Origin: Bacillota bacterium
Lineage (GTDB): Bacteria > Bacillota > Clostridia > Lachnospirales > Anaerotignaceae
DNA length: 36,930 bases
Reading direction: 5' to 3'
Assembly (NCBI GenBank): GCA_022791155.1
Contig: JAAVYN010000027.1
Coordinates: forward strand, 1-36,930
A model generated the notes under the pieces. The model searched no databases, had not been told where the DNA came from, and saw nothing but the letters and a program-made list of their open reading frames with translations. A program made the position numbers and the translations under genes. Position 1 is the first letter of the stretch; each line of letters starts with the position of its first letter. Below are positions 8,585 through 18,436 of this stretch, one piece after another.

Positions 8585-8698
8585 TCAGCCTTGTTTTTGT
8601 TTGTGTTTTGGGTTTTCACAAATAACCATAACACGGCCTTTTCTTTTGATTATCCTGCATTTTTCACACATTGGTTTTACAGATGGTCTAACCTTCAT
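8585..8698 (-). CDS. rpmJ: 50S ribosomal protein L36
   Basis: The 37-residue protein starts [20 protein letters not shown] and ends [11 protein letters not shown]. The C-x2-C-x12-C-x4-H pattern is the zinc ribbon of the zinc-binding L36 form. An AAAGGAGAAAG site precedes the ATG. It sits between infA and rpsM, its standard place in Gram-positive alpha/spc clusters. Confidence 0.97.
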   Translation of the reverse strand: MKVRPSVKPMCEKCRIIKRKGRVMVICENPKHKQKQG

Positions 8699-8724
8699 TG
8701 TGACTTTCTCCTTTCCAAATCTGC

Positions 8725-8943
8725 TTATTTCGCTCTCCAGATAATCCTGCCCTTTGTCAAGTCATAGGGAGACATCTCTATAAGCACTTTATCCCCCGGC
8801 AATATTCTGATAAAGTTCATGCGTAATTTTCCGGAGATGTGTGCTAAAATTTTGTGCCCATTTTCAAGTTCAACCTGGAACATGGCGTTAGGCAATTTTT
8901 CCAATACGGTTCCCTCAACCTCTATAACATCGTCTTTAGACAC
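8725..8943 (-). CDS. infA: Translation initiation factor IF-1
   Basis: The 72 residues are the exact family length, with the S1-like OB fold running from [21 protein letters not shown] to [18 protein letters not shown]-1 occupies the A site of the 30S subunit during initiation. The start is a GTG with GGAGGTT upstream. It lies 14 bp after the KOW protein gene. Confidence 0.97.
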   Translation of the reverse strand: MSKDDVIEVEGTVLEKLPNAMFQVELENGHKILAHISGKLRMNFIRILPGDKVLIEMSPYDLTKGRIIWRAK

Positions 8944-8957
8944 GCGTTAGAACCTCC

Positions 8958-9224
8958 TTAACTTCTTGCGCCAAAATTTTTCAGCGCTTTTCTTATATCC
9001 GAATTCAGTAAATAGCCGTTGTTTATAAGTCTATCCCTTATTTCTTCACAGATATAATTGGTTTTTTGAACATGCTTGTTTTTTTTGCGTTTAGGATGTT
9101 CAAGGGTACGTTTCTTACCATCCGCCAAAATAAGATATTCCTTATCTATTGATAATACCACAAAAGGCAGAGTTTTGTCACGCCCACTTTTTGAATAAAC
9201 CACTTGACCTTGGGTGTATTCCAT
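8958..9224 (-). CDS. KOW domain RNA-binding protein
   Basis: The 88-residue protein begins MEYTQGQVVYSKSGRDKTLPFVVL, a KOW-like beta-barrel beginning similar to eukaryotic/archaeal L14e. A basic linker (HPKRKKNKHVQK) and a short helical tail follow. Proteins of this type sit between map and infA in many Clostridia and are annotated as RNA-binding. A role in ribosome assembly or translation is inferred from context only. Confidence 0.85.
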   Translation of the reverse strand: MEYTQGQVVYSKSGRDKTLPFVVLSIDKEYLILADGKKRTLEHPKRKKNKHVQKTNYICEEIRDRLINNGYLLNSDIRKALKNFGARS

Positions 9225-9267
9225 TTCCGCTCACCTCAAAACTGTGATTTTAATGCGACATCCCTCA

Positions 9268-10014
9268 TCATAAAGTAAGTATTTCCGGCTCGCCATCAGT
9301 AATTACAATAGTGTTTTCATAGTGCGCTGCATTAAGCCCGTCAGCTGTGACAACTGTCCAGCCATCGTCAAGAACTCTTATTTTATAACTTCCAGCATTC
9401 ACCATTGGCTCCACTGCCAGCGCCATGCCCTTTTGAAGTTTTGGCCCGCGCCCAATTTGTTTATAATTTGGAACCGCCGGATCCTCGTGCATGTCTTTGC
9501 CTATGCCATGGCCAACATAATCTCTCACAACTGAATAGCCATTGGCCTCAACATATCTTTGAACCGCCGCTGATATTTCATAAAGGTGGTTCCCGGCTTT
9601 GGCAAATTTGATCCCCTCAAAAAAGCTTTGTTGTGTGACATCAATCAGTTTTTGATTTTCTTGTGAAATTTCACCAACCGCAAATGTTCTTGCACAATCA
9701 CCATGAAAGCCTCCAATATACGAGCCCATGTCAACACTTATAATATCGCCGTTTTTAAGTTTTCTTAAACATGGAATGCCGTGAATAACCTCGTTGTTGA
9801 CAGATGTACATATAGAAGCCGGAAAATCGTAATATCCCTTGAAACTGGGAACAGCGCCTTTGCTTCTTATGAACTTTTCAGCTATCTGGTCAAGCTCCAA
9901 AGTTGTTATGCCCGGTTTAATTTCATTTTGAAGAATTTCGATGAGCTCTTTCAAAATGTTCCCTGACACACGCATTTTTTCAATTTGTTCCTCAGATTTT
10001 ATAAATATTCCCAT
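9268..10014 (-). CDS. map: Type I methionine aminopeptidase
   Basis: The 248-residue metalloenzyme removes the initiator methionine from nascent proteins. Metal ligands are visible in SVDMGSYIGGFHGDCARTF (two Asp), GHGIGKDMHEDPAVP (His) and the late AVEPMV (Glu) and HYENTIVIT (Glu). The substrate-gating histidine is in VIHGIP. I place the start at the ATG overlapping the adk stop by one base (TGATG), nine codons inside the longest frame, because that gives the usual MGIFIKSEEQIEKM start and coupling. Confidence 0.96.
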   Translation of the reverse strand: MGIFIKSEEQIEKMRVSGNILKELIEILQNEIKPGITTLELDQIAEKFIRSKGAVPSFKGYYDFPASICTSVNNEVIHGIPCLRKLKNGDIISVDMGSYIGGFHGDCARTFAVGEISQENQKLIDVTQQSFFEGIKFAKAGNHLYEISAAVQRYVEANGYSVVRDYVGHGIGKDMHEDPAVPNYKQIGRGPKLQKGMALAVEPMVNAGSYKIRVLDDGWTVVTADGLNAAHYENTIVITDGEPEILTL

Positions 10015-10652
10015 CAGGCGTTCTCTCCTAATGCGGCACATATACTTTCAAACACTTTGTCGGCTTCTTTGAGTCCATCAACCTCAAAAAGATTTCCTTG
10101 TTTGTTGTAATATTCAACCAAAGGCTCACTTTGTGAATGGAATGTTTCCAGACGCGCTTTTCCTGCTTCAATTGTGTCGTCTTTGCGCTGTATAAGTTTT
10201 TCACCGCAAACATCACAAATTCCTTCAGTTTTTGAAGGCATAGATATTTTATTGTAAGAAGCTCCACATTTTGGGCATGTTTGACGTGCTGTGATTCTTT
10301 CAAGCATTACCTCGTCTGGGGCATTGATGTAAATGGCTTTATCGATACCGCCCATAAGCTCATCAAGTTTTTGGGCCTGAACAACGGTTCGTGGAAACCC
10401 GTCCAATATGAATCCGTTTTTGCAGTCATCAGCTTTGATGCGCTCTTTCACAATGGCAATTATCATTTCATCTGAAACAAGGCCGCCGCTGTTCATAACG
10501 CTTTTAACCTGTTTCCCCAATTCCGTTCCCTTCGAAACTTCTTCTCTCAGCATATCTCCTGTGGATATGTAAGCAAGATTATATTTGGAAACAAGTTTCC
10601 TTGCCTGAGTGCCCTTGCCTGCTGCTGGGGCGCCAATAAGTACCAATTTCAT
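10014..10652 (-). CDS. adk: Adenylate kinase
   Basis: The 212-residue kinase interconverts AMP+ATP and 2 ADP. The P-loop is GAPAAGKGTQA; Ala replaces the more common Gly at its fourth residue. FILDGFPRTVVQAQ is the conserved AMP/ATP segment. The LID domain has four cysteines (CPKCGAS and CDVCGEK), making it the zinc-containing long form common in Gram-positive bacteria. An AGGGGGAAAG site supports the ATG at 10652. It sits in its classical place between secY and map. Confidence 0.96.
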   Translation of the reverse strand: MKLVLIGAPAAGKGTQARKLVSKYNLAYISTGDMLREEVSKGTELGKQVKSVMNSGGLVSDEMIIAIVKERIKADDCKNGFILDGFPRTVVQAQKLDELMGGIDKAIYINAPDEVMLERITARQTCPKCGASYNKISMPSKTEGICDVCGEKLIQRKDDTIEAGKARLETFHSQSEPLVEYYNKQGNLFEVDGLKEADKVFESICAALGENA

Positions 10653-10738
10653 ATTACTTTCCCCCTTTTTAAGCAAATCAACGTGCTTTCAAACGCCTTG
10701 GGGGAATACATTTGTTTCATTCCCCCGGCTGCTTGATC

Positions 10739-12001
10739 TTAATTATTCAAAAAGCCTTTATAATGCCTCATAAGAAGCTGGCTTTCCAATGACTTAACAA
10801 TGTCAAGGCACACGCCAACAACGATGATAAGCGTTGTTCCTCCAAATCCAACATTAAGCCCAAATATCCACTGCAACAATATTGGAACAATGGCCACACA
10901 TGCAAAAACCAAGGCTCCAACAAGTGTTATTCTGTTAACAACTCTTGTTATAAAGGCGCTTGTTGGCTGTCCCGGCCTTATGCCCGGCACAAACCCACCG
11001 TTTTTCTTCATATTTTCTGCTATCTCATTTGGATTGATGACAATTGATGTGTAGAAATAAGCAAAGAAAATTATGAGAGCCACATAAAGCACAGCGCCAA
11101 CAGGGTGAGTCATTCTCAAAACGTCAATAACTTTGGCATATGCGCCCGTTGCCGGAATGAACTGGCTGAGCATTTCAGGAAACTGAAGGAGTGATATGGC
11201 AAAAATTATTGAAATGACTCCTGCTGTGTTAACCTTAATCGGCATAAATGAGCTTTGGCCGCCCATGCTTCTTCTTCCCGCCATTTTTGATGAATATTGA
11301 ACTGGTATTCTTCTTTCGCCATCGTTTATAAAAACTATGAACACAAGCACCAAAAGAAGTATCAACAATATGGCTATAACCTTTATAATGCCTGTGGCGT
11401 CACCTGTCTGTGCATAAAGAAAAAGAGAGCTTATTCCATTTGGCAAGTTTGATATGATATTAACAAAAATAATCATTGACGAGCCATTTGCAATTCCTTT
11501 GGCCGTAATCTGTTCTGCAAGCCACATGATGAATGTTGTTCCAGCCACAAGCGAAACAACTGATGCAACAAACAAAAACGGGCTGTTTGAAACAAACATT
11601 GACGAATAGCTATAAGTTATTCCTATGCCTTGAATAGCTGCAAGAACAACTGTGAGATACCTTGAGTAGGCTGAAAGTTTTTTCCTGCCTTCCTCGCCCT
11701 CTTTGTTGAGCTGTTCAAACTTAGGAATGGCAACAGTCAAAAGCTGCATTATAATAGAAGATGTGATATACGGGCCAATACCCATTGCCATAATTGACCA
11801 GTTTGAATTATATCCGCCTGCAATTATATTGTAAAGTGTTCCTGTGGAATAGGCATTCTGGCTGGCCTTTATAGCCACAACATCAATTCCTGGAAGTGCG
11901 ATTTGTGCCCCAAGCCTTACAACAGCAAGAATAAGCAGCGTATAAAGGATTTTGTTCCTTATTTCCTTAACTTTCCATGAGTTGATGAACAAAGTGAGCA
12001 T
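10739..12001 (-). CDS. secY: Preprotein translocase subunit SecY
   Basis: The 420-residue membrane protein has ten predicted transmembrane segments and the family motifs ALPGID, IMAMGIGPYITSSIIMQLL and RRSMGGQSSFMPIKVN. It is the channel of the Sec translocon and partners SecE, encoded at 28159-28404. Its ATG overlaps the rplO stop by one base (TAATG), a standard coupling. Confidence 0.98.
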   Translation of the reverse strand: MLTLFINSWKVKEIRNKILYTLLILAVVRLGAQIALPGIDVVAIKASQNAYSTGTLYNIIAGGYNSNWSIMAMGIGPYITSSIIMQLLTVAIPKFEQLNKEGEEGRKKLSAYSRYLTVVLAAIQGIGITYSYSSMFVSNSPFLFVASVVSLVAGTTFIMWLAEQITAKGIANGSSMIIFVNIISNLPNGISSLFLYAQTGDATGIIKVIAILLILLLVLVFIVFINDGERRIPVQYSSKMAGRRSMGGQSSFMPIKVNTAGVISIIFAISLLQFPEMLSQFIPATGAYAKVIDVLRMTHPVGAVLYVALIIFFAYFYTSIVINPNEIAENMKKNGGFVPGIRPGQPTSAFITRVVNRITLVGALVFACVAIVPILLQWIFGLNVGFGGTTLIIVVGVCLDIVKSLESQLLMRHYKGFLNN

Positions 12002-12441
12002 TAGATCACCTCTGCTTTTCCGCCGGCCGCTTCAATTTTTTCAGCCGCTGTTTTGCTGAAATAATTCACTTTCACAGTGAGTTTTTTGTCAAGCTCGCCA
12101 ACGCCAAGAATTTTAATGCCGTCTCTTGGGTTGGAAACAAGACCTTTTGATTTTAAAGCTTCAATGTCAACAACAGTTCCCTCGTCAAAAACATTCAGGC
12201 TTTTAACATTTATGCTTATAATTTCTTTAGAATTTCTGCAAGTGAACCCTCTTTTTGGAAGGCGTCTGTAAAGAGGCATCTGTCCGCCTTCAAACCCAGC
12301 CTTTCCGCCTGAACCACTGCGGGCGCCCTGACCTTTGTGGCCTCTGCCTGCTGTTTTGCCATTTCCTGAAGCATGGCCTCTTCCTCGCCTCCACGCTTTG
12401 CTTTTTGAGCCTTCAGCTGGTCTTAATTCGCCTAAGTTCAT
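12001..12441 (-). CDS. rplO: 50S ribosomal protein L15
   Basis: The 146-residue protein has the Gly/Arg-rich N-terminus ([20 protein letters not shown]) and the [15 protein letters not shown] motif of L15, a late-assembly 23S rRNA binder. The C-terminus [19 protein letters not shown] is conserved. It is coupled to secY through a 1-bp overlap. Confidence 0.98.
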   Translation of the reverse strand: MNLGELRPAEGSKSKAWRRGRGHASGNGKTAGRGHKGQGARSGSGGKAGFEGGQMPLYRRLPKRGFTCRNSKEIISINVKSLNVFDEGTVVDIEALKSKGLVSNPRDGIKILGVGELDKKLTVKVNYFSKTAAEKIEAAGGKAEVI

Positions 12442-12462
12442 TGTAGCACCTCCTTAATTTTA

Positions 12463-12642
12463 TTATATTTCTTCAACTTTGATTAGATGTTTAACCTGAT
12501 TAATCATTCCTCTTATCGCGTCATTGTCATGTTGTGTCACGCTTGAGTTAAGTTTTTTAAGTCCTAAAGCCTGAACAGTTTTCTTATGTTTCGGGATTGC
12601 ACCGATTGTGGATTTCACTAATGTGATTTTTATATCAGCCAC
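12463..12642 (-). CDS. rpmD: 50S ribosomal protein L30
   Basis: The 59-residue frame starts with a GTG behind AAGGAGGG and reads [20 protein letters not shown], with the typical [16 protein letters not shown] segment and a HLIKVEEI end. L30 is a small peripheral 50S protein. It occupies its expected position between rpsE and rplO. Confidence 0.96.
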   Translation of the reverse strand: MADIKITLVKSTIGAIPKHKKTVQALGLKKLNSSVTQHDNDAIRGMINQVKHLIKVEEI

Positions 12643-12655
12643 TTTAATTCCCTCC

Positions 12656-13159
12656 TTAACCTAAGATTTCTTCAACAGACTTGCCGCGCAGTTTGGCAAC
12701 CTTTTCAGGAGTGGTGATGTTTGCCAAACCTGCTATTGCAGCGCTAACTACATTGCGTTTGTTGTTTGAACCCAATGATTTTGTTCTGATGTTGCGGATG
12801 CCCGCCAATTCCATAACGGCACGCACAGGGCCTCCCGCTATAACTCCAGTTCCTTCGGCAGCCGGCATAAGCAGAACACTGGCGCTTCCAAAACGGCCTG
12901 TTGTTCCGTGATAAAGGCTGTCAACTTCATTTCTGTCAACATATATGAGGTTTTTCATGGCGTCTTCTTTGCCTTTGCGGATAGCGTCTGGAATTTCAGC
13001 GGCTTTTCCCATGCCGCATCCAACATGGCCGTTTTCGTCACCAACAACAACCAAAGCCGCAAATCTGAAAGTACGACCGCCTTTAACAACCTTTGTAACA
13101 CGGTTAATGGTTACAACATTATCTTTAAGATCGAGTGTGCTTGGATCGATTCTTTTCAA
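12656..13159 (-). CDS. rpsE: 30S ribosomal protein S5
   Basis: The 167 residues include [37 protein letters not shown] and the C-terminal domain segment [24 protein letters not shown]5 helps form the mRNA entry channel and affects accuracy. The start is a TTG preceded by GGAGGAG. Confidence 0.97.
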   Translation of the reverse strand: MKRIDPSTLDLKDNVVTINRVTKVVKGGRTFRFAALVVVGDENGHVGCGMGKAAEIPDAIRKGKEDAMKNLIYVDRNEVDSLYHGTTGRFGSASVLLMPAAEGTGVIAGGPVRAVMELAGIRNIRTKSLGSNNKRNVVSAAIAGLANITTPEKVAKLRGKSVEEILG

Positions 13160-13177
13160 CCTTTTTCTCCTCCTTGC

Positions 13178-13546
13178 TTAGAAATTTAAGCCCGCTTCTC
13201 TTGCGGCGTCAGCCAATGCTTTAACTTTGCCGTGATAAACATAACCGCCTCTGTCAAAAACGGCCTCCGAAATGCCTTTTTCAAGAGCTTTTTTGGCAAT
13301 TGCCTCTCCAACAGCTGCCGCTGCGTCAACATTTGAAGTGGCTTCAAGTTTGCTGGCAATGTCAGCTTCCATTGTTGAAGCTGCTGCTAATGTGTGGCCG
13401 GCAACGTCGTCAATGAGCTGTGCATATATGTGCTTGTTTGATCTGAAAACAGCAAGCCTTGGCTGAACAGCTGTTCCGCTTATTTTGTTGCGGATTCTGT
13501 AATGACGTTTGATTCTCGCCTCCGCACGTGATGGCTTTTTAATCAT
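13178..13546 (-). CDS. rplR: 50S ribosomal protein L18
   Basis: The 122-residue protein has [37 protein letters not shown] and the C-terminal [27 protein letters not shown]18 binds 5S rRNA together with L5. The position between rplF and rpsE is canonical. Confidence 0.98.
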   Translation of the reverse strand: MIKKPSRAEARIKRHYRIRNKISGTAVQPRLAVFRSNKHIYAQLIDDVAGHTLAAASTMEADIASKLEATSNVDAAAAVGEAIAKKALEKGISEAVFDRGGYVYHGKVKALADAAREAGLNF

Positions 13547-13618
13547 CTGGATTTCACTCCTATTCCTCTAAAAATTAGTCCCTTTCCGATATAAATAATC
13601 AGCCGCCATAGCCAATGA

Positions 13619-14161
13619 TTATTTCTTACCGGTCTTACCAACTTTACGTCTGATATATTCATCAGCATACTTAATACCTTTGCCCTTGTATGGTTCAGGA
13701 GGACGTTTTGTCCTTATTTCTGCTGCAAATTGTCCAACTTTTTCTTTGTCGATACCCTTTACAGTAATTTTATTCTGTCCTTCTACAACAGTTTCAATAC
13801 CTTCTGGGTCTGTCATTTCAACTGGATGTGAATAACCGAGTGTCAGCGTCAGTTTTTTGCCCTGTTTAGCGGCTCTATATCCAACGCCATTGATTTCAAG
13901 AACTTTCTCATATCCTTTTGTGACGCCTTCAACCATATTAAAAATTAATGTACGTGTCAAACCGTGTAATGCTCTGTGTCTTTTAAGATCTGATGGCCTT
14001 GTGACAACAATTTGGCCTTCTTCAATTGCGATGTTCATGTCTTCTGCTAATTTGCGCTGCAATGTTCCCTTAGGGCCCTTCACTGTGAGGAGATTCCCCT
14101 CCTCAAGTTTAAGTTCCACGCCAGCCGGAATCACTACAGGTAATTTGCCAATTCTTGACAT
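13619..14161 (-). CDS. rplF: 50S ribosomal protein L6
   Basis: The 180-residue protein starts [17 protein letters not shown]. It contains the duplicated fold and the C-terminal signature [19 protein letters not shown]6 lies near the factor-binding site. GGAGGTG with suitable spacing selects the ATG at 14161 over one three codons earlier. Confidence 0.98.
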   Translation of the reverse strand: MSRIGKLPVVIPAGVELKLEEGNLLTVKGPKGTLQRKLAEDMNIAIEEGQIVVTRPSDLKRHRALHGLTRTLIFNMVEGVTKGYEKVLEINGVGYRAAKQGKKLTLTLGYSHPVEMTDPEGIETVVEGQNKITVKGIDKEKVGQFAAEIRTKRPPEPYKGKGIKYADEYIRRKVGKTGKK

Positions 14162-14189
14162 GGTCTGCACCTCCTACAAATATTAAATA

Positions 14190-14591
14190 TCACCATACAA
14201 AGGCAACAACTTCGCCGCCGATGCCTTTTTTTCTTGCTTCTTTGTCTGTCATAAGCCCTTGGCTTGTGGAAATGATGGCCGTTCCAAGCCCGCCCAAAAC
14301 CTTTGGCAAATCATCTTTTCCGGCAAAAACCCTAAGGCCCGGTTTAGATATTCTTTTAATTCCTGTGATGACTTTCTCGTTTTTGTCTTTGCCATATTTC
14401 AAAGACAGCTTCATTGTGCTTTTAACGCCGTCTTCAACAATTTCGTAACCCTTGATGTATCCCTCGTCTGTTAATATATCAGCAATAGCTCTTTTCATTT
14501 TGGAAACAGGAACGTCAACAGTGTCGTGTTTGGCTGTGTTGCCGTTTCTGATTCTTGTGAGCATATCTGCAATTGGGTCGTTCATTGACAT
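14190..14591 (-). CDS. rpsH: 30S ribosomal protein S8
   Basis: The 133-residue protein has [16 protein letters not shown] at the start and the conserved [26 protein letters not shown] at the end. S8 is a primary 16S rRNA binder in the central domain and in other bacteria represses the spc operon at the rplE region. No clear S8-site mimic was identified here. Confidence 0.98.
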   Translation of the reverse strand: MSMNDPIADMLTRIRNGNTAKHDTVDVPVSKMKRAIADILTDEGYIKGYEIVEDGVKSTMKLSLKYGKDKNEKVITGIKRISKPGLRVFAGKDDLPKVLGGLGTAIISTSQGLMTDKEARKKGIGGEVVAFVW

Positions 14592-14612
14592 TTTAGTATC
14601 CTCCTTTCCGAA

Positions 14613-14798
14613 TTACCAGCTAGCTTTTTTAACTCCCGGGATTTGGCCTTTGTAAGCTAATTCACGGAAGCAAATACGGCAAATTCCGAATTTTTTAAGC
14701 ACAGCATGAGGCCGGCCGCAAACTCTGCAACGTGTATAAGCTCTTGTGGAGAACTTAGGCGTTCTCTGCTGCTTAATTACCATTGATTTTTTAGCCAT
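14613..14798 (-). CDS. rpsZ: 30S ribosomal protein S14, type Z
   Basis: The 61-residue short form carries CRVCGRPH and CRICFREL, the zinc ribbon of the C+ S14 paralogue. It ends in [11 protein letters not shown]. It lies in the spc position between rplE and rpsH, so it is the housekeeping copy. Confidence 0.97.
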   Translation of the reverse strand: MAKKSMVIKQQRTPKFSTRAYTRCRVCGRPHAVLKKFGICRICFRELAYKGQIPGVKKASW

Positions 14799-14810
14799 TT
14801 CATTCCCTCC

Positions 14811-15350
14811 TTATTTTTCATATGGCATTCCAAATAATCTTAACAATTCACGGCCCTCTTCATCGGTGTTGGCTGTTGTAACAAAGATTATGTCCATGCC
14901 TCTGATTTTGTCAACCTTGTCATATTCAATTTCAGGGAAAATAAGCTGTTCTTTTATGCCCATTGTGTAGTTTCCGCGGCCATCAAAAGAAGTTGACTTA
15001 ACTCCTCTGAAGTCGCGCACACGTGGAAGGGCAATGTTTATAAGTCTGTCCACAAACTCATACATTCTGTCACCGCGGAGAGTAACTTTGCAGCCAATGT
15101 TCATGCCTTCACGAAGTTTGAAAGCGGCCACTGATTTTTTGGCTTTTGTTATAATTGGCTTCTGTCCGGAAATTATTGTGAGGTCTTTAACAGCGCCGTC
15201 AAGAACCTTTGCGTTGTCACGTGCCTCGCCAACGCCCATGTTGATAACAACTTTTTCAATTTTGGGCACAGCCATTTTGTTTTTATATGAAAACTTTTTA
15301 GTCATTGCGTCTACAACTTCTTTTTCATAAAACTCTCTTAATCTGTTCAC
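14811..15350 (-). CDS. rplE: 50S ribosomal protein L5
   Basis: The 179-residue protein has [33 protein letters not shown] and [10 protein letters not shown]. It binds 5S rRNA in the central protuberance. A GTG start follows AAGGAGG by 9 bases and gives the usual N-terminus [11 protein letters not shown]. Confidence 0.98.
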   Translation of the reverse strand: MNRLREFYEKEVVDAMTKKFSYKNKMAVPKIEKVVINMGVGEARDNAKVLDGAVKDLTIISGQKPIITKAKKSVAAFKLREGMNIGCKVTLRGDRMYEFVDRLINIALPRVRDFRGVKSTSFDGRGNYTMGIKEQLIFPEIEYDKVDKIRGMDIIFVTTANTDEEGRELLRLFGMPYEK

Positions 15351-15372
15351 TTAACTGCCTCCTTTCTGAAAA

Positions 15373-15684
15373 TTAGTCGATTTTTTCGCCTGTTTTTTTG
15401 GCAATTCTAACTTTCTTTCCGTTCTCAATTTTAACGCCAATTCTTGTTCCTTTGCCGTTAAGCGAATACATAACGTTGGAAGCGTCGATGAAAGCCTCTT
15501 TTTTGATTATGCCGCCCTGAGGATTTGTCTGGTTGGCTTTTTGATGTTTCGAAACCATGTTAACGCCTTCAACTATAACTTTGTTTTTCTTTCTGTCAAC
15601 AACAAGAATTTTGCCTTCTTTGCCTTTGTCTTTGCCGGCAATCACAACAACTTTGTCGCCGCTTTTCAATCTTGTACTTGGCAC
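15373..15684 (-). CDS. rplX: 50S ribosomal protein L24
   Basis: The 103-residue protein has a KOW motif in [20 protein letters not shown] and the loop [15 protein letters not shown]24 initiates 50S assembly. Two in-frame GTGs exist. The one at 15684 is 8 bases from AGGAGG, while the upstream one at 15693 touches the site, so I chose the downstream start. Confidence 0.96.
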   Translation of the reverse strand: MPSTRLKSGDKVVVIAGKDKGKEGKILVVDRKKNKVIVEGVNMVSKHQKANQTNPQGGIIKKEAFIDASNVMYSLNGKGTRIGVKIENGKKVRIAKKTGEKID

Positions 15685-15700
15685 CTGACACACCTCCTAA

Positions 15701-16069
15701 TTATAATACTTCAGGAGCAAGAGACAATATTTTCATAAACTGTTTTTCTCTCAATTCCCTTGCAACTGGTCCAAATATACGAGTCCCCTTAGGGTTTTTG
15801 TCTTCTTTGATTATGACAGCTGCATTGTCATCGAATCTGATGTATGAACCGTCTGGTCTTCCAACTGGCTTAACTGTTCTAACAACAACAGCTTTAACAA
15901 CATCGCCTTTTTTAACAACACCGCCTGGTGTTGCTTCTTTGACAGCGGCAACTATAACATCACCAACGCCCGCATATCTTCTCGTCGAGCCCCCTAAAAC
16001 TCTAATGCAGAGAAGTTCTTTAGCGCCTGAATTGTCTGCAACTTTCAATCTGGTTTCCTGCTGAACCAT
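15701..16069 (-). CDS. rplN: 50S ribosomal protein L14
   Basis: The 122 residues have the standard length and start [18 protein letters not shown], with [23 protein letters not shown] in the middle and FGPVARELR near the end. L14 forms an intersubunit bridge and binds the silencing factor RsfS. Confidence 0.98.
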   Translation of the reverse strand: MVQQETRLKVADNSGAKELLCIRVLGGSTRRYAGVGDVIVAAVKEATPGGVVKKGDVVKAVVVRTVKPVGRPDGSYIRFDDNAAVIIKEDKNPKGTRIFGPVARELREKQFMKILSLAPEVL

Positions 16070-16093
16070 ATAAATCCTCCTCCCGCAACAGAA

Positions 16094-16351
16094 TTATTTA
16101 GCTTTTTCTACGATTGAAACAAGGCGCCATCTTTTGTCTTTTGAAAGTGGCCTTGTTTCCATAACTTTAACTCTGTCGCCTATATGGCATTCATTGTTTT
16201 CGTCATGGGCTTTAAGTTTGTAAGTTCTGTTAACGATTTTTCCATAAAGTGGGTGTTTAACTTTATCTTCAACAGCAACAACTATGGTTTTGTCCATTTT
16301 GTCGCTGACTACTCTGCCTATTCTTGTTTTGCGAAGGTTCCTTTCCTGCAC
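16094..16351 (-). CDS. rpsQ: 30S ribosomal protein S17
   Basis: The 85-residue OB-fold protein has [38 protein letters not shown] and [15 protein letters not shown]. It is a primary 16S rRNA binder. The start is a GTG following GAGGAGG. Confidence 0.98.
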   Translation of the reverse strand: MQERNLRKTRIGRVVSDKMDKTIVVAVEDKVKHPLYGKIVNRTYKLKAHDENNECHIGDRVKVMETRPLSKDKRWRLVSIVEKAK

Positions 16352-16373
16352 TCGTATTGCCTCCTCTCACATG

Positions 16374-16583
16374 TTATTGAGCCGCTTTTTTGTTTTGAGT
16401 AATCACAGTTTGAATACGTGCGATATTCTTGCGAACCTCACTTATTCTTGCTGTATTGTCCAACTGATTTGTAGCGTTCTGGAATCTAAGGTTGAACAAT
16501 TCTTTTTTAGCAGAAACAAGTTCTTTGTTTAACTCGTCAATTGATTTTTTCTTCAAGCCATCAACATAAGTTTTAGTTTTCAA
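16374..16583 (-). CDS. rpmC: 50S ribosomal protein L29
   Basis: The 69-residue helical protein reads [20 protein letters not shown], with [15 protein letters not shown] and a basic end. It lies at the tunnel exit. The TTG at 16583 is 6 bases from AAGGTG and gives the typical N-terminus; an ATG two codons earlier (16589) touches the site. The gene overlaps the rplP 3' end, so its ribosome-binding site is inside rplP. Confidence 0.93.
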   Translation of the reverse strand: MKTKTYVDGLKKKSIDELNKELVSAKKELFNLRFQNATNQLDNTARISEVRKNIARIQTVITQNKKAAQ

Positions 16584-17019
16584 CGCCATCACCTTCCATT
16601 TCCGCCTGTTGCTCGCTGCGCGAAACAATTTTACATTTAATAGGCAACTTGTGGATAGCAAGACGCAACGCTTCCCTTGCTATTTCTTCAGAAACTCCGC
16701 CAAGCTCAAACATAACGCGGCCGGGCTTAACAACTGCAACCCAATATTCAGGCGAGCCTTTACCACTACCCATACGGGTTTCAGCCGGTTTTGCTGTGAT
16801 TGGTTTGTCTGGGAAAATTTTGATCCAAACCTTGCCGCCACGTTTGATATATCTTGTCATAGCGATACGGGCAGCTTCTATTTGATTTGATGTAATCCAG
16901 CTCGGCTCAAGCGCCTGAATGCCGAAATCGCCATATGTCACGGTGTTTCCTCTCATGGCTTTTCCTTTGAGCCTTCCTCTGAACTGTTTACGCCTTTTAA
17001 CTCTCTTTGGCATTAACAT
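16573..17019 (-). CDS. rplP: 50S ribosomal protein L16
   Basis: The 148 residues include [15 protein letters not shown], the [20 protein letters not shown] segment near the peptidyl-transferase centre, and [15 protein letters not shown]. The ATG lies two bases after the rpsC stop, with GGAGG inside the rpsC end. Its C-terminal codons overlap rpmC. Confidence 0.98.
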   Translation of the reverse strand: MLMPKRVKRRKQFRGRLKGKAMRGNTVTYGDFGIQALEPSWITSNQIEAARIAMTRYIKRGGKVWIKIFPDKPITAKPAETRMGSGKGSPEYWVAVVKPGRVMFELGGVSEEIAREALRLAIHKLPIKCKIVSRSEQQAEMEGDGVEN

Positions 17020-17021
17020 AA

Positions 17022-17681
17022 TTACTTAGCGCCTCCTTCCTTTTTTGCCGCTTTTACAGGAAGAACCTCTCCTTTATAAATCCAAACTTTAACTCCAATT
17101 TTTCCATATGTTGTGTCAGCTTCAGCAAAGCCATAGTCAATGTCAGCACGCAAAGTTTGAAGAGGTATTGTGCCATCGTGATAGCTTTCTGTTCTTGCCA
17201 TGTCTGCGCCGCCCAAACGGCCCGAACATGCTGTTTTGATTCCTTTGGCGCCAAACTTCATTGTTCTTCCCATGGCCTGTTTCATGGCACGGCGGAATGT
17301 GACACGGCTTTCAAGCTGTGCCGCAATGTTTTCTGCAACCAATGTGGCATCAAGTTCTGGTCTTTTGATTTCTTCAATGTTCACAGCCACTTTGTGGTTT
17401 GTCATTTTTTGAATTTCATTCTTCAATTCTTCAATGGCAGCGCCGTTGCGGCCAATCACAATGCCTGGTTTGGCTGTGTAAACTGAAATTTTAATTTTGT
17501 CTGATGTTCTTTCAATCAATATTTTTGAAACACCTGAAGCGAATAATTTCTTTTTGATGAATTTTCTTATATTAACGTCTTCTACAAGGTAATTGGCAAA
17601 ATCCTTTTCGGCGTACCACTTTGTGTCCCAGTCTTTGATGATGCCAACCCTCAAGCCGTGTGGATTAACTTTCTGTCCCAT
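17022..17681 (-). CDS. rpsC: 30S ribosomal protein S3
   Basis: The 219-residue protein starts [22 protein letters not shown]. It has the KH domain with [15 protein letters not shown] and the C-terminal [20 protein letters not shown]. It lines the mRNA entry pore. The GGAGG site and the position after rplV are canonical. Confidence 0.98.
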   Translation of the reverse strand: MGQKVNPHGLRVGIIKDWDTKWYAEKDFANYLVEDVNIRKFIKKKLFASGVSKILIERTSDKIKISVYTAKPGIVIGRNGAAIEELKNEIQKMTNHKVAVNIEEIKRPELDATLVAENIAAQLESRVTFRRAMKQAMGRTMKFGAKGIKTACSGRLGGADMARTESYHDGTIPLQTLRADIDYGFAEADTTYGKIGVKVWIYKGEVLPVKAAKKEGGAK

Positions 17682-17692
17682 TGTTTACCTCC

Positions 17693-18082
17693 TTATCTCT
17701 CATTGAGGATGATGGATATATGACTTGATCTTTTAAGAATTCTATATGCCCTTCCCTGCGCTCTTGGCTGAATTCTTTTCATTGTGGGGCCCTGTCCCGC
17801 AATTGCTTCTTCAACATATAACTTGCTTACGTCCATACCCAAATTGTTTTCAGCATTTGCTACAGCTGATTTCAAAACCTTGCCAATTATCTCAGCCGCG
17901 ATTCGCGGATTATATTTAAGAAGTGCCGCTGCTGTTGCAACGTCTTTCCCTTTGATCTGGTCTAAAACGATTTTGGCTTTAGAAGCGGGAATTCCAACAA
18001 ACTTTGCTGTTGCCTGCGGTCTTTTGTCTTTGTTTTCAGCGTTTCTGTTTTTCTTTATCTGGCTTCTGTGACCCTTTGCCAT
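17693..18082 (-). CDS. rplV: 50S ribosomal protein L22
   Basis: The 129-residue protein has a basic N-terminal extension of about 25 residues (AKGHRSQIKKNRNAENKDKR), as I recall for Lachnospiraceae-like L22. It then has SKAKIVLDQIKGKDVATA and the tunnel-loop segment GPTMKRIQPRAQGRAYRI. Either the ATG at 18082 or a TTG two codons earlier (18088, better spaced from AAGGAGG) may be used. Confidence 0.95.
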   Translation of the reverse strand: MAKGHRSQIKKNRNAENKDKRPQATAKFVGIPASKAKIVLDQIKGKDVATAAALLKYNPRIAAEIIGKVLKSAVANAENNLGMDVSKLYVEEAIAGQGPTMKRIQPRAQGRAYRILKRSSHISIILNER

Positions 18083-18109
18083 GGCCAATCAAACCTCCTT
18101 CCAAAAAAA

Positions 18110-18394
18110 TTATCTAACTTTGGATTTTTTCTCTGCGTCTTTGCCGTGTCCTCTGTATGTTCTTGTTAAGGCGAACTCGCCAAGCTTGTGGCCAACCATA
18201 TCTTCTGTGATATATACAGGAACATGCTTTCTTCCGTCATGGACAGCAATCGTGTGGCCAATCATGTCAGGAAATATTGTTGAACGGCGCGACCATGTTT
18301 TTATAACAGTCTTTTCGCCCGAAGCATTCAAAGCGTCAATCTTCTTTAAAAGGTGTTCGTCAGCGAAAGGCCCCTTTTTCAGTGATCTGCTCAT
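18110..18394 (-). CDS. rpsS: 30S ribosomal protein S19
   Basis: The 94-residue protein has [43 protein letters not shown] and [15 protein letters not shown], all diagnostic. S19 lies in the 30S head with S13. It has the normal length and position. Confidence 0.98.
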   Translation of the reverse strand: MSRSLKKGPFADEHLLKKIDALNASGEKTVIKTWSRRSTIFPDMIGHTIAVHDGRKHVPVYITEDMVGHKLGEFALTRTYRGHGKDAEKKSKVR

Positions 18395-18436
18395 TAATTA
18401 ATCCTCCTTCATAACCAATAGTAACAAGTAAATTCA